A stretch of 45,110 bases of DNA, from NCBI RefSeq assembly GCF_000211835.1, contig NZ_AEGR01000043.1, forward strand, positions 1 to 45,110, written 5' to 3'. This document shows, one piece after another, positions 19,327-29,100 of the stretch (its first letter is position 1; each line of letters begins with the position of its first letter). The translations under genes and the position numbers were made by a program. A model generated the notes under the pieces. The model worked only from the letters and a program-made list of their open reading frames with translations. It was not told where the DNA came from and ran no database searches. The DNA is from Hylemonella gracilis ATCC 19624 (GTDB lineage Bacteria; Pseudomonadota; Gammaproteobacteria; Burkholderiales; Burkholderiaceae_C).

Positions 19327-19800
19327 ATGATCCCGCCCGCCCGCCCAGCCCAGCCAACGCTGGTCCTCGACACCAATGTCGTGCTGGACCTGCTGCTCTT
19401 CGCCGACCCGGCCACCCCCGCCTTGCGCGCGGCGCTGGATGCCGGTCAACTGCGCTGGGTGACCACGGCCGTCATGCGCGAGGAACTGCGCCGCGTGCTG
19501 GCCTACCCGCACATCGCCGCGCGCATGGACTTCCACCAGCGCCCCGCCGATGCCCTGCTGGCCGATTACGACGCGCAGGTGGAATTGATGGGGGTCGCAC
19601 CCAAGGCCCCCTACACCTGCAAGGACGCTGACGATCAAAAGTTCATCGACCTCGCCTACCAACTGGGCTCGGCTGGCGCCGCCACCCTGTTGCTGAGCAA
19701 GGACAAGGCCGTGCTCAAGCTCAAGAAAAGACTGGCGGCTCATGGGGTGATCGTCTCCACCCAGCTGGGCTATGCTGCGAACACCCTGGTTTCTGCATAG
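19327..19800 (+). CDS. PIN-domain protein (putative TA toxin component family)
   Basis: A 157-residue PIN-fold protein with LVLDTNVVLDLL (acidic Asp15 and Asp21 region), a central Glu (REELRRVL) and C-terminal DADDQKFIDLA acidic cluster, the Mg2+-ribonuclease layout of the TIGR00305/PIN_3 family. No antitoxin-like small gene lies next to it, so it may be a stand-alone nuclease rather than a toxin. ATG 19327 is the first start consistent with the family N-terminus. It is followed 16 nt later by an OsmC gene. Confidence 0.85.
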   Translation: MIPPARPAQPTLVLDTNVVLDLLLFADPATPALRAALDAGQLRWVTTAVMREELRRVLAYPHIAARMDFHQRPADALLADYDAQVELMGVAPKAPYTCKDADDQKFIDLAYQLGSAGAATLLLSKDKAVLKLKKRLAAHGVIVSTQLGYAANTLVSA

Positions 19801-19816
19801 CGCCATACCCCCCATC

Positions 19817-20275
19817 ATGAGCAACGACAGCCCGAACACCGCCCCCCACGCGGTCCTGCGCCAACGCCAGGACTTCCAGTTCGACATCGATTTCGGCGCG
19901 CCCCGTCCCACGCTGCTGGCCGATGAGAACCCTCCGCTGGGCCAGGGCGCAGGCCCCTCGCCGGTTCAGCTGCTCTGCGCGGCCGTGGGCAACTGCATGG
20001 CGGATTCGTTGCTGTTCGCGCTGCGCAAGTTCAAGCAGCAACCCGAGCCCATCACTTGTGAAGTACGCGCCGACATTGGCCGCAACGAACAGAACCGGCT
20101 GCGCGTGCTGGGCCTGGACGTGGCGCTGACGCTGGGCGTGCCCGCCGCTCAGTTGGAACACCTGGACCGCGTGCTCGCCCAATTCGAGGACTTCTGCACC
20201 GTGGGCATGAGCGTGGCGCAGGGCATCCCTTTGCGCCTCAGCGTGAAAGATGCGGCAGGCCAGCCACTCAAGTGA
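19817..20275 (+). CDS. OsmC family protein (thiol peroxidase-like)
   Basis: A 152-residue OsmC/Ohr-fold protein with the two redox cysteines in place: Cys60 in AAVGNCMADS and Cys127 in EDFCTVGMSV. These reduce organic hydroperoxides or act on related thiol substrates in the family. The start at 19817 (MSNDSP) is preferred to an in-frame start at 19772, which overlaps the PIN gene. Specific substrate unknown. Confidence 0.88.
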   Translation: MSNDSPNTAPHAVLRQRQDFQFDIDFGAPRPTLLADENPPLGQGAGPSPVQLLCAAVGNCMADSLLFALRKFKQQPEPITCEVRADIGRNEQNRLRVLGLDVALTLGVPAAQLEHLDRVLAQFEDFCTVGMSVAQGIPLRLSVKDAAGQPLK

Positions 20276-20323
20276 GCTGAAGGTCTGTCTCTTACGCGGG
20301 GATCTTTCGTGCGGTCCCGCGGC

Positions 20324-20701
20324 TCAGCTGAAACGGCGGTAGGCCCAGGCACCCAGGCCAAACAGCACGATCACCCACGCCAGGACAAAAGCCGCCGCCA
20401 TTGCGACGCTGACGGGACGGTCCACCACGGCCTCGGCCCGTTCCCGGGCGGTCACCATGACGGGCGGAGGCATCAGGCGCAGAACCAGGGCCAGGCCCAG
20501 GGGCACGAGGATCACGTCGTCCAGATAACCGAGCACGGGGATGAAGTCGGGGATGAGGTCGATGGGGCTCAGAGCATAGGCTGCCACCAGCAAGGCCAGC
20601 AGCCGCACCGCCCACGGCGTGCGCGCATCCCGGGCCGCGAAGTACACGAGCAGGGTTTGACGTTTCAAACCCCGCGCCCACTCCCGCAGCGTCCCCCTCA
20701 T
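20324..20701 (-). CDS. DUF1232 (YkvA-like) membrane protein
   Basis: A 125-residue protein with the DUF1232 core ALSPIDLIPDFIPVLGYLDD (about 44-63) in a membrane hairpin, and a further C-terminal helix (VAMAAAFVLAWVIVLFGLGA). The function of the family is unknown. The start at 20701 follows a GGGGGA sequence. It lies 19 nt after guaD on the same strand and converges with the OsmC gene across a 48-nt gap. Confidence 0.85.
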   Translation of the reverse strand: MRGTLREWARGLKRQTLLVYFAARDARTPWAVRLLALLVAAYALSPIDLIPDFIPVLGYLDDVILVPLGLALVLRLMPPPVMVTARERAEAVVDRPVSVAMAAAFVLAWVIVLFGLGAWAYRRFS

Positions 20702-20720
20702 GGCCCGCGATCCCCCGCGC

Positions 20721-22037
20721 TCAGGCGGGCACCGGCGCGGCCCAGGCGCCGTTGACGGCCACGCGCTCCACCACGCGCTCATCGCCCAGCACGATGAGCG
20801 CGAACAGCAGCTCGTCGAGGTTGCGCGCTTGCGCGGTCTTGCGCGCCAGCAGGGGCGTGGCGGCGGGATTGAGCACGAGGAAGTCAGCCTCGTGGCCGGG
20901 CTGCAGATTGCCGATCACGCCCTCTAGCCCCAGGGCTTGGGCGGCGCCGGCCGTGTGCAGCCACCAGAGTCGCTGCGGACTCAAGGACAGGCCCGGCTTG
21001 GCCACACCTTCTCGCCCCACGTAGTAGGCCGCCAGCATGGTGCGAAAGGGACTGAAGCTGGTGCCGCCGCCCACGTCGCTGGCCAGGCCGTAGCCGTGGC
21101 CCACGCGGTCCGCGCCAGCGTAGTCGAAGAAGCCGCTGCCCAGGAACAGATTGCTCGTTGGGCATACGGCGGCCACCGCGCCGCGGTCGCGCATCAGGGC
21201 GCGGTCCGCGTCATCGACGTGGATGCAGTGGGCGTAGACGGCACGCTCGCGCAGCAGGCCGAATTCTTCATAGACGGAGAGGTAGCTGCGTGACTGCGGA
21301 AACAGCTCATGCACCCAGGCGATCTCTTCGCGGTTTTCGGCCACATGAGACTGGATCCAGACATCCCTGTACTTCGCGGCCAGTTCACCGGCGCCGCGCA
21401 GTTGCCGCTCGCTGGAGGTGGGCGCGAAGCGCGGGGTGATGGCATACCCCAGGCGTTCCACGCCGTGCCACTTGCGGATCAAGGTCTCGGTGTCAATCAA
21501 GCTCTGCTCGGTCTCGTCGCGCACGCCGTCGGGAGAGTGGCGGTCCTGCAAGACCTTGCCCGCGATCAGACGCAGTCCGCGCGCCCGCGCTTCGCTCATC
21601 AAGGCGTCAACCGATGAAGGGTGGGAGGTGGCGAAGGTCAGCGCCGTCGTGACGCCGTTGCGTTGCAACTCGTCAAGAAAGAAGCGCGCGACTTCCGCGG
21701 CGTAGGCAGGGTCGCCAAAGCGGCTCTCGTGCGGAAAGGTGTAGTTCTCCAGCCAGGGCAGCAGCCCATCGGCGGGCGAGCCAATCACATCCGTCTGAGG
21801 GTAATGGATGTGCAGATCGACAAAGCCCGGCGCCAGGATGCGGCCCGGCAGCGGCGTTACCGCCAGCCCGGGAAAGGCACTGGCCAACCTGGCTTGCAGG
21901 GCCCCGTAGTCCCCGGCGAGTTGCACCACTTGTCGACCCGTCGCGTCCGGGCCTATGACCAGCACTCCGTCTTCGTCGTAGAGCACCTGGCCCTGTTGAT
22001 TGAAACGCAACAGTGCGGATCGATAGGCATGCATCAT
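20721..22037 (-). CDS. guaD: Guanine deaminase
   Basis: It hydrolyses guanine to xanthine and ammonia in purine catabolism. The 438-residue amidohydrolase has the zinc-binding PGFVDLHIHYPQTD segment (HxH), then FATSHPSSVD, QSHVAENREEI, YAHCIHV, and ASDVGGGTSFSPF with the metal-binding Asp. The start is one of two adjacent ATG codons (22037 or 22034). It is divergent from a diguanylate cyclase gene (59-nt gap). Other purine-type genes are found at 24.8 kb and 39-45 kb. Confidence 0.94.
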   Translation of the reverse strand: MMHAYRSALLRFNQQGQVLYDEDGVLVIGPDATGRQVVQLAGDYGALQARLASAFPGLAVTPLPGRILAPGFVDLHIHYPQTDVIGSPADGLLPWLENYTFPHESRFGDPAYAAEVARFFLDELQRNGVTTALTFATSHPSSVDALMSEARARGLRLIAGKVLQDRHSPDGVRDETEQSLIDTETLIRKWHGVERLGYAITPRFAPTSSERQLRGAGELAAKYRDVWIQSHVAENREEIAWVHELFPQSRSYLSVYEEFGLLRERAVYAHCIHVDDADRALMRDRGAVAAVCPTSNLFLGSGFFDYAGADRVGHGYGLASDVGGGTSFSPFRTMLAAYYVGREGVAKPGLSLSPQRLWWLHTAGAAQALGLEGVIGNLQPGHEADFLVLNPAATPLLARKTAQARNLDELLFALIVLGDERVVERVAVNGAWAAPVPA

Positions 22038-22096
22038 GCCGACGAGCTTAACCTTTCTGGACCGATTCGAGCCGAAACCCATTAGCATCCTGGCTC

Positions 22097-23251
22097 ATGC
22101 GCACCAAGCCGCCAACCGCCGCCCGCACGTCGAGGAACGTTGCGCTGGAGCTTGGTTTCCGGCGCTGCGCCCAGGATCTGCGCGGGCTGCTCCTGACCAC
22201 GCCCCTGGCCTGGTTGATGGTGGGATGGCTCTGCTGGGATCGGGTGCCCATGGAGCGACTGGGCGGGTGGCTGGGCGGATTTGCGGTCAGCTGGATGATC
22301 GCGCTGCTGCTGCTCACCCTGCTGCTGCGGCTGCCATCCCCACAACGCCGCCGCCATGGCTGGCTGCTCCACGGAGCAGCGGCGCTCGATGGCATGGCCT
22401 GGGCGGCCATGGTGCCCCTGCTGATGCCAGACAAGGGAGCCAATGCGCTACTGCCTTGGCTGATCGTGCTTCTGTGTGGCGGCGCGGCCGTGACGGCGCC
22501 CATCTATGCCTCTTATGTCCGCGCCCACTTTTCCTACCTGGCGGGCTTGTTTGGCGTCTTGCTCGGACATGCCCTGTGGCAGTACCAGGACTTGGCGCAT
22601 CTGAGCATCACCCTGGGGCTGATCCTCTTCCTCGTGCTGCTGACCTGGCACATCCGCCGCATCGGCCATTCGGCGGAGGAGGCCCTGCGCCAGCAGCTGA
22701 AGAACACCGCGCAGAACGAGCGTCTGGCCGGTCTGCTGCGCGTGGCGCGGCGCGATGCCGAGACCGACGCCCTGACGGGCCTGGCCAACCGGCGCCTGCT
22801 GGACAGCACGCTGTCGAGCCGTTGGCAAGTCGGCGGACTCAATGATCGGCGGGAACGCCCGCTGTCGGTGCTGATGCTGGACCTGGACCATTTCAAGCGC
22901 GTGAACGACACGCACGGGCATGACGTGGGTGACCAGATCCTCAAGGCTTTCGCGGCCCGCACCAGCCAGCAACTGCGCAAACCCGATTTGTTCGCGCGCT
23001 ACGGCGGCGAGGAGTTCACCGTGCTGCTGCCCGGCACCGACGCACCCAAGGCTTTGGTGATCGCGGAGCGCGTGCGCGCCGCGATCGCGGGCATGCCCTT
23101 GATCGCCGAGCCGCCGGTACCGATCACGGTGTCCATTGGCGTGGCGCAGCGCAAGCCGAACGAAAGCACGGAGGCCCTGCTCGCGCGCGCCGACGTGGCG
23201 CTCTACGCCGCCAAGCAGGGCGGGCGCAACCGCGTGATGCTGGCGGAGTGA
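22097..23251 (+). CDS. Membrane diguanylate cyclase (GGDEF)
   Basis: It makes c-di-GMP from two GTP. The 384-residue protein has about six hydrophobic segments (about 30-195) of an integral-membrane sensor, a short helical linker, and a GGDEF domain (about 215-380) with the active-site GGEEF at 303-307. An RKPD inhibitory I-site (294-297) lies exactly five residues upstream, so product feedback is expected. There is no EAL domain. The gene stands alone, divergent from guaD. Confidence 0.93.
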   Translation: MRTKPPTAARTSRNVALELGFRRCAQDLRGLLLTTPLAWLMVGWLCWDRVPMERLGGWLGGFAVSWMIALLLLTLLLRLPSPQRRRHGWLLHGAAALDGMAWAAMVPLLMPDKGANALLPWLIVLLCGGAAVTAPIYASYVRAHFSYLAGLFGVLLGHALWQYQDLAHLSITLGLILFLVLLTWHIRRIGHSAEEALRQQLKNTAQNERLAGLLRVARRDAETDALTGLANRRLLDSTLSSRWQVGGLNDRRERPLSVLMLDLDHFKRVNDTHGHDVGDQILKAFAARTSQQLRKPDLFARYGGEEFTVLLPGTDAPKALVIAERVRAAIAGMPLIAEPPVPITVSIGVAQRKPNESTEALLARADVALYAAKQGGRNRVMLAE

Positions 23252-23275
23252 GCCCCGGAAATCGGTGATCCGCGC

Positions 23276-23695
23276 TCAGCGGCCAGCCACGGGAATCGCG
23301 CGTGTTCGGCCCCACAGCACGACAGCCACCAGCAGGATCAGCACGATATTCATCGGCAACACCGCCATCTCGCCGCGCACGGCGTGAAAGCCCATTGCGA
23401 GTCCCTGCAGCACCAGCAAGCCCAGGGCGGCCAAGGCGGTCAGCCGGGGCCGGATGCGCGTGAGCGTGGGCAGAAAAATGCCCAAGCCGCCGAGCAAATC
23501 AGCGATGCCCGTCACCGGCACCAGGGAGGGCAGCTCCGCGGTCCACGGCATCATCCGGGCCAGCTCCACCGCGGGCGTCGCGAGCTTGGTGTACCCCGCG
23601 TAGACAAAGAAGATCGCCAGCAAGCCTTGGATCAGCCACAGGACGATGTTGAGAACAGTTCTGGCACGGCCTGGGGCCATGGCGTCGGACTTCAT
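23276..23695 (-). CDS. DoxX-like family membrane protein
   Basis: A 139-residue inner-membrane protein with four hydrophobic helices. The first carries IQGLLAIFFVYAGYTKL, and PVTGIADLLGGLGIFLP follows, as in DoxX-like proteins (PF13564 type). Family function is uncertain. AAGGAG lies 8 nt before the ATG. It is divergent from a LysR regulator, which may control it. Confidence 0.86.
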   Translation of the reverse strand: MKSDAMAPGRARTVLNIVLWLIQGLLAIFFVYAGYTKLATPAVELARMMPWTAELPSLVPVTGIADLLGGLGIFLPTLTRIRPRLTALAALGLLVLQGLAMGFHAVRGEMAVLPMNIVLILLVAVVLWGRTRAIPVAGR

Positions 23696-23787
23696 GAAAA
23701 AACTCCTTTGGGTTGTGGCCCCCGCCTACCAGGGGCACTGCAGCGAAGGTAAGGCCGCCGAAGCATTTACGGAAGCGATAAAAATTC

Positions 23788-23800
23788 GATGAAAATCATC
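23788..23800. promoter_or_regulatory. Palindrome in the DoxX-LysR intergenic region
   Basis: The sequence GATGAAAATCATC is a perfect 13-nt dyad (GATGA-AAA-TCATC) in the 119-nt region between the divergent doxX-like and lysR-type genes, 15 nt before the LysR start. It is AT-rich against a GC-rich background and could be an operator. The T-N11-A rule of LysR sites is only loosely met. Confidence 0.4.
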
Positions 23801-23814
23801 TCCAAAGGAGATGG

Positions 23815-24717
23815 ATGATGATTGGCTCGCTCACCTTGGACCAGCTGCGTGTGCTGGTGGCGATAGAAGAGACGGGCAGCTTTTCCGCTGCCGGCCGAAG
23901 GTTGCGCCGGGTGCAGTCCGCCATCAGTCACACCGTGCAGGCGCTCGAAACGGCGCAGGGCATCGATCTGTTCGATCGCAGCGGGCGCGTGCCGCGCTTC
24001 ACCGAAGCGGGCCGGGTACTGGCGTCACAAGCGCGCCAGGTGCTCCGCCAAGCGGAGGCCTTCGAGCGCGCGGCCAAGTCCATGGCCACCGGACTGGAAC
24101 CCGAGTTGAGCCTTGCGGTGGACAGCTTCGTGCCCACGGGGCCCTTGATCCGCGGCTTGGCCGGGCTGCAGGCGCAGCACCCCGATCTCACCGTGACCCT
24201 GTTCACCGAAGGCATGGGCGCGGCCGAACGCAGGGTGAGCGAGGGTTCCGCCACCCTCGGGCTTTGCGTGCTGCTGCCCTCCATGAACCAGGATCTGCAG
24301 GCCAGCGCATTGACCGAGGTCACCCTGGTGCCCGTGGTGTCATCCACCCACGCCTTGGCGCGCGAGACCAGGGCGCTGACGCGCGACATCCTGGCGGAGC
24401 ATGTGCAATTGATCTTGACCGATCCACTGCAACGGCCAGGCCCGAGCTTCAGCGTGGTGAGCCCCCGCATCTGGCGCTTCGTCGAGATCGCTCGCCGCTT
24501 GGAATTCCTGCTCGCGGGTTTCGGCTGGGGCACGATGCCGCTGCACTTGGTGCAGCAGCATCTCGAAGCGGGCCGGCTGGTAAGGTTGCCCATCGACGAC
24601 CCCGGACTGCTGCCCGGTTCCATCGGCCTGTTTGCCATCCACCAACGCCAGCGGCCCTTGGGCGTTGGCGCACGCTGGCTGCTGGCCGAATTGCAGCGGC
24701 AACGCTGGTTCGATTAG
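23815..24717 (+). CDS. LysR-family transcriptional regulator
   Basis: A 300-residue LTTR: winged HTH at the N-terminus (TLDQLRVLVAIEETGSFSAAGRRL... ISHTVQALE), linker helix, and a substrate-binding domain of two Rossmann-like halves. AAAGGAG at 23804-23810 precedes two adjacent ATGs (23815, 23818); spacing favours the second. It is divergent from the DoxX-like gene, the classic arrangement for LTTR control of a neighbour and itself. The inducer is unknown. Confidence 0.92.
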   Translation: MMIGSLTLDQLRVLVAIEETGSFSAAGRRLRRVQSAISHTVQALETAQGIDLFDRSGRVPRFTEAGRVLASQARQVLRQAEAFERAAKSMATGLEPELSLAVDSFVPTGPLIRGLAGLQAQHPDLTVTLFTEGMGAAERRVSEGSATLGLCVLLPSMNQDLQASALTEVTLVPVVSSTHALARETRALTRDILAEHVQLILTDPLQRPGPSFSVVSPRIWRFVEIARRLEFLLAGFGWGTMPLHLVQQHLEAGRLVRLPIDDPGLLPGSIGLFAIHQRQRPLGVGARWLLAELQRQRWFD

Positions 24718-24751
24718 CGTGTGTCAGCTGGCGGCCTTGGCATGACGGTGC

Positions 24752-25891
24752 TCATTTCGGCAAACGGGTCGGCACCCCGTCGACCAGCCAGTTCATGCTC
24801 AGAATCTGCGCGTCACTCAAGGTCTGGCCGCGTGCGATGACGACATGGCCTTCGTTGTCACGCACCTCGGCCACGGCATGGAAGGGATGCAGACGGCCCG
24901 CGGCGATGTCACGCTGGCGTGCCAGCACTTCCTCGCGCACCTGGGGCGGCACCTTGGGGCCAAAACCCTCCACACGGATCATGCCGTCCTTGACGCCACC
25001 CCAGACCGTGCCGCTCTTCCAGGTGCCGTCCAGCACGGCCTGCACGCGGCGGGTGTAGTACTCGCCCCATTGGTGGGTCACGGCGACGATCTGCGCATCG
25101 GGCGCGATCTTGCGCATGTCGGAGTGATAAGCCACGGCCAGGGCGCCGCGTTCTTGGGCGGCGGTCATGACCGCCGGGCTTCCAGTGTGGAAGGCCAGCA
25201 CCTGGGCACCCTGGTTGAGCAGGCTCAGCGCCGCCTCGCGCTCCTTGGGCGGATTGAACCACTCGCTGATGAAGAGCACACGCACCGTGGCCTGCGGATT
25301 GACCGAGCGCATGCCCAAAGTAAAGGCGTTGATGCCCTGGAGCACCTCGGGGATGGGGAAGCCCGCCACGTAGCCGGCCTGGGTGGCCAGGCGCCCCGCC
25401 GCCACGCCCGCGAGGTAGCGGCCCTCGTAATAACGCGCGTTGGCCGCGGCCACGTTGGGCGCGGTCTTGTAGCCGGTGATCGACTCGAACTTCACGTCCG
25501 GAAACTCCGCCGCCACGCGCAGCGTCGGTTCCATGTAGCCAAAGCTGGGCGTGAAGATAAGCTTGTTTCCTTGCTGCGCCAGGTCACGGATCACGCGCTC
25601 GGCGTCCGCGCCCTCGGGCACGTTCTCGACATAGCTGGTGCGTACCTTGCCACTGTCCTTGAATGCGGCCTCGACGGCCAGGCGCCCGTCCTCGTGCTGG
25701 CGCACCCACCCCGCGTCGGTGAGCGGGGCAACATACACGAAGGCGGCCTTGAGCGGCACTGGAGCTGGAGCTGGCGCCGTTGCTGGAGCAGGCGCTGGCC
25801 CCGCAGGCCGGGCGGACTGGGAAAAAACAGGGGGGCAAAACAAGGCGGCTGCGAACGCCAGGCATGGCGCGGCCACGAGGTTTTTGTACAT
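24752..25891 (-). CDS. BMP-family ABC substrate-binding protein, orphan copy
   Basis: A periplasmic binding protein of the basic membrane protein/PnrA family (nucleoside or purine ligands in characterised members), 379 residues. It has a signal peptide (about 1-24), an Ala/Pro-rich linker (about 25-47), then KAAFVYVAPLTDAGWVRQHEDGR, YVENVPEGADAERVIRDL and GFPIPEVLQGINAFTLG. It is clearly a paralogue of the protein at 41658-42743 but has no permease or ATPase genes beside it, so it must share a transporter or act in sensing. GAGGA precedes the ATG. A terminator-like hairpin lies in its 5' leader. Confidence 0.92.
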   Translation of the reverse strand: MYKNLVAAPCLAFAAALFCPPVFSQSARPAGPAPAPATAPAPAPVPLKAAFVYVAPLTDAGWVRQHEDGRLAVEAAFKDSGKVRTSYVENVPEGADAERVIRDLAQQGNKLIFTPSFGYMEPTLRVAAEFPDVKFESITGYKTAPNVAAANARYYEGRYLAGVAAGRLATQAGYVAGFPIPEVLQGINAFTLGMRSVNPQATVRVLFISEWFNPPKEREAALSLLNQGAQVLAFHTGSPAVMTAAQERGALAVAYHSDMRKIAPDAQIVAVTHQWGEYYTRRVQAVLDGTWKSGTVWGGVKDGMIRVEGFGPKVPPQVREEVLARQRDIAAGRLHPFHAVAEVRDNEGHVVIARGQTLSDAQILSMNWLVDGVPTRLPK

Positions 25892-25914
25892 GGTGTTCCT
25901 CTACATGATCCCGG

Positions 25915-25952
25915 AATAAAAACGCGCGCGGCCTGGGACACAGCCGCGCGCG
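25915..25952 (-). terminator. Intrinsic terminator or attenuator in the BMP gene leader
   Basis: On the minus strand a perfect 10-bp GC stem (25923-25932 with 25943-25952, loop of 10) is followed by TTTTTATT. It points towards the BMP gene, whose ATG is 24 nt further on. The only upstream gene, fdnG, is divergent, so there is no upstream coding region for it to terminate. It may be an attenuator in a leader RNA, or may stop antisense transcription from the fdn side. Confidence 0.65.
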
Positions 25953-26015
25953 GGCCGATTTTCCCACGAACTTCCAGGACGCCACGGCGCACCACCGGCG
26001 CGGCCCCGCATGTTG

Positions 26016-26037
26016 TTGCAAGTGCATCTCAATTGCA
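26016..26037. promoter_or_regulatory. Interrupted palindrome upstream of fdnG
   Basis: TTGCAA (26016-26021) and AATTGCA (26031-26037) form an inverted repeat TGCAA-N-TTGCA between the divergent BMP and formate dehydrogenase genes. It could be an operator. It only loosely resembles a Fur-type site and I do not assign a regulator. Confidence 0.3.
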
Positions 26038-26048
26038 GGCGTGCCAAA

Positions 26049-26066
26049 CCAGGGTAAGAACCCTGG
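26049..26066 (+). promoter_or_regulatory. Perfect inverted repeat upstream of fdnG
   Basis: CCAGGG-TAAGAA-CCCTGG is a 6-bp perfect dyad about 105 nt before the fdnG start. A possible -10 TAGAAT (26086-26091) follows 19 nt later. No clear sigma-54 (GG-N10-GC) site or strong -35 was seen. Candidate regulator site. Confidence 0.35.
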
Positions 26067-26169
26067 AAAAGTGAAAAAGTCCTCCTAGAATCCGCCCCAC
26101 GCTTGAGGCAAAGTCGTCGCCAGGCTGGTGCGCCGCCTCTTCCTTTCAACACGAAAAGAAGGTGCTCCT

Positions 26170-29100
26170 ATGGTGCAGCTCTCCAGACGCCAGTTCATGA
26201 AAGTGACTGGCACCACGCTGGCGGGTTCGAGCCTGGCGCTGATGGGCTTTTCGCCCGCCACCGCCTTGGCCGACGTCCGACAGTACAAACTCTCCGCCGC
26301 CACCGTCACCCGCCAGACCTGCACGTATTGCTCGGTCGGTTGCGGCATCCTGATGTACTCGCACGGTGATGGCGCGAAGAACGTGCGCTCCACGGTGTTC
26401 CACGTCGAGGGCGACCCCGACCATCCGGTGAACCGCGGCACGCTGTGCCCCAAGGGCGCGGGCCTGCTGGACATCATCAACAGTCCCAACCGCCTGATGT
26501 ACCCCGAGTACCGCGCGCCCGGCTCCAACGAGTGGAAGCGCATGTCCTGGGACGAGGCACTGGACCGCATCGCGAAGCTTCTCAAGGCCGACCGCGACGC
26601 CAACTTCGTTGAAAAGACGGCGGACGGCCTGACGGTCAACCGCTGGCTCACCACCGGCATGCTGGCGGCTTCCGCCTCCAGCAACGAAGCTGGTTACATC
26701 ACCCACAAGGTCGCCCGTTCCTGGGGCCTGCTCGCATTCGACAACCAAGCCCGTGTCTGACACGGCCCGACGGTGGCAGGTCTTGCCCCGACGTTTGGCC
26801 GTGGAGCGATGACGAACCATTGGGTCGACATCAAGAACGCGGATGTGATTTTGATTATGGGCGGCAATGCCGCCGAGGCGCACCCCTGCGGATTCAAGTG
26901 GGTGACGGAAGCGAAGGCGCACAACAAGGCGCACTTCATGGTGGTGGACCCGCGCTTCAACCGCTCGGCGTCCGTGGCCGACTTCTACGCGCCGATCCGT
27001 TCCGGCAGTGACATCGCCTTCCTGGGCGGGATCATCAATTACCTGCTGACGAACGACAAGATCCACCATGAGTACGTGAAGGCCTACACGGACTTCACCT
27101 TCATCGTGCGCGAGGACTTCAAGTTCGACGAGGGCATCTTCTCCGGCTACAACCCCGAGAAGCGCACCTACGACAAGGGCAGCTGGGACTACGAGCTGGG
27201 AGCGGATGGGTTCGTCAAGACCGACCCCACGCTCAAGCATCCACGTTGCGTCTACCAGCTGATGAAGCAGCACTACGCGCGCTACACGCCCGAGATGGTC
27301 GAGCGCGTCTGCGGCACGCCTAGGACCAAGTTCCTGCACGTGGCCGAACAGTTCGCGTCGACGGCCGTGCCGGGCCGCGCGGCCACCATCATGTACGCGC
27401 TGGGCTGGACGCAGCACAGCACGGGCGCGCAGATGCTGCGCACCGGCGCCATGGTGCAGCTGCTGTGCGGCAACATCGGCGTGGCGGGCGGCGGCATGAA
27501 CGCGCTGCGCGGCCACAGCAACATCCAGGGCCTGACGGACCTGGGCCTGCTGTCGGGCAGCCTGCCGGGCTACCTCACCCTGCCGGGACAAGCCGAGCAA
27601 GACTACGCCAAGTACATCGAAGTGCGCGCGCAGAAGCCCCTGCGCGCCAACCAGATGAGCTACTGGCAGAACTACGGCAAGTTCCACGTCAGCCTGATGA
27701 AGGCCTGGTACGGCCCCGCCGCGACCAAGGAGAACAACTGGGCCTTCAACTACCTGCCCAAGCTCGACAAGCAGTACGACATGCTGCAGGTCTTCGAACT
27801 GATGCACCAGGGCAAGGTCAACGGCTACATCGCCCAGGGCTTCAACCCCATCGCCTCTCTGTCCAACAAGGACCGCGTGCGCGATGGGCTGTCCAAGCTC
27901 AAGTTCCTGGTCGTGATGGATCCGCTGGCGACGGAAACGGCTGAGTTCTGGAAGAACCACGGCGAATACAACGACGTGGACACCGCGCAGATCCAGACCG
28001 AGGTGTTCCGCCTACCGACCACCTGCTTCGCGGAGGAAGACGGCGCGGTCGTCAGTTCCTCGCGCGTGCTGCAATGGCACTGGAAGGCGGCCCAACCCCC
28101 GGGTGAGGCGCGCACGGACATCCACATCATGTCCTCGCTGCACCAGCGCATGAAGACGCTGTACGCCAAGGACGGCGGCAAGTTCCCGGACCCCATCCAG
28201 AACCTCTGGTGGCCGTACGCGAAGGCCGAGGAACCCTCGCCCGAGGAAGTGGCCAAGGAGTACAACGGTCGCGCCCTGGTCGATCTGATCGACCCCAAGG
28301 ACAAGGCCACCGTGCTGCGCAAGGCGGGCGAGCAGGTCTCCGGCTTTGGCGAGTTGCGTGACGACGGCACGACGATCAGCGGCTGCTGGATCTACGCCGG
28401 CGCCTGGACCACCGCGGGCAACCAGATGGCACGGCGCGACAACAGCGACCCCACCGGCATCGGCAACACGCTCAACTGGGCCTGGGCCTGGCCGGCCAAC
28501 CGCCGCGTGCTGTACAACCGCGCGTCCTGCGACCCCAGCGGCAAGCCCTTCAACCCCAAGCGCAAGCTGGTGGCCTGGAACCCGGCCGCCAACGGTGGCG
28601 CGGGCGGCTGGGGCGGCGCGGACGTGCCGGACTTCGGTGGCACGCTCGCGCCCGAGACCGGTGCCGGGCCCTTCATCATGAACCCCGAGGGCGTGGCCCG
28701 CTTCTTCGCGCGCAAGGGCTTGAACGAAGGTCCCTTCCCCGAGCACTACGAGCCCTTCGACACGCCGCTGGGCTACAACCCGCTGAACCCGAAGAACCCC
28801 AAGGCGACCAGCAACCCGGCCGCGCGCGTGTTCCCGGAAATCTGGAAGACCTTCGGCGAGGCCAAGGACTACCCGCACGTCGGCACCACCTACCGACTGA
28901 CCGAGCACTTCCACTACTGGACCAAGCACGCGGTGCTCAACGCCATCACCCAGCCCGAGCAGTTCGTCGAGATCGGCGAAGCCCTGGCCAAGGAGGTGGG
29001 CGTGAAGACCGGCGAGCGCATCCGGGTCTCGTCCAAACGCGGTCACATCGTGGCGGTGGCGCTCGTCACCAAGCGCATCAAGCCGATGCAGGTGGACGGC

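Noticed and set aside
19327-20275. PIN protein plus OsmC protein as a toxin-antitoxin pair
   Set aside because: OsmC is a redox enzyme fold with both cysteines, not an antitoxin; no small DNA-binding gene is next to the PIN gene.
20281-20300. GGTCT after the OsmC gene as another SECIS-like loop
   Set aside because: The flanking bases do not form the required stem with a bulged U.
26760-26773. Frameshift or pseudogene in formate dehydrogenase
   Set aside because: The two halves are in the same frame separated only by TGA in the known Sec position, with a complete bSECIS and selA/selB/selC nearby.
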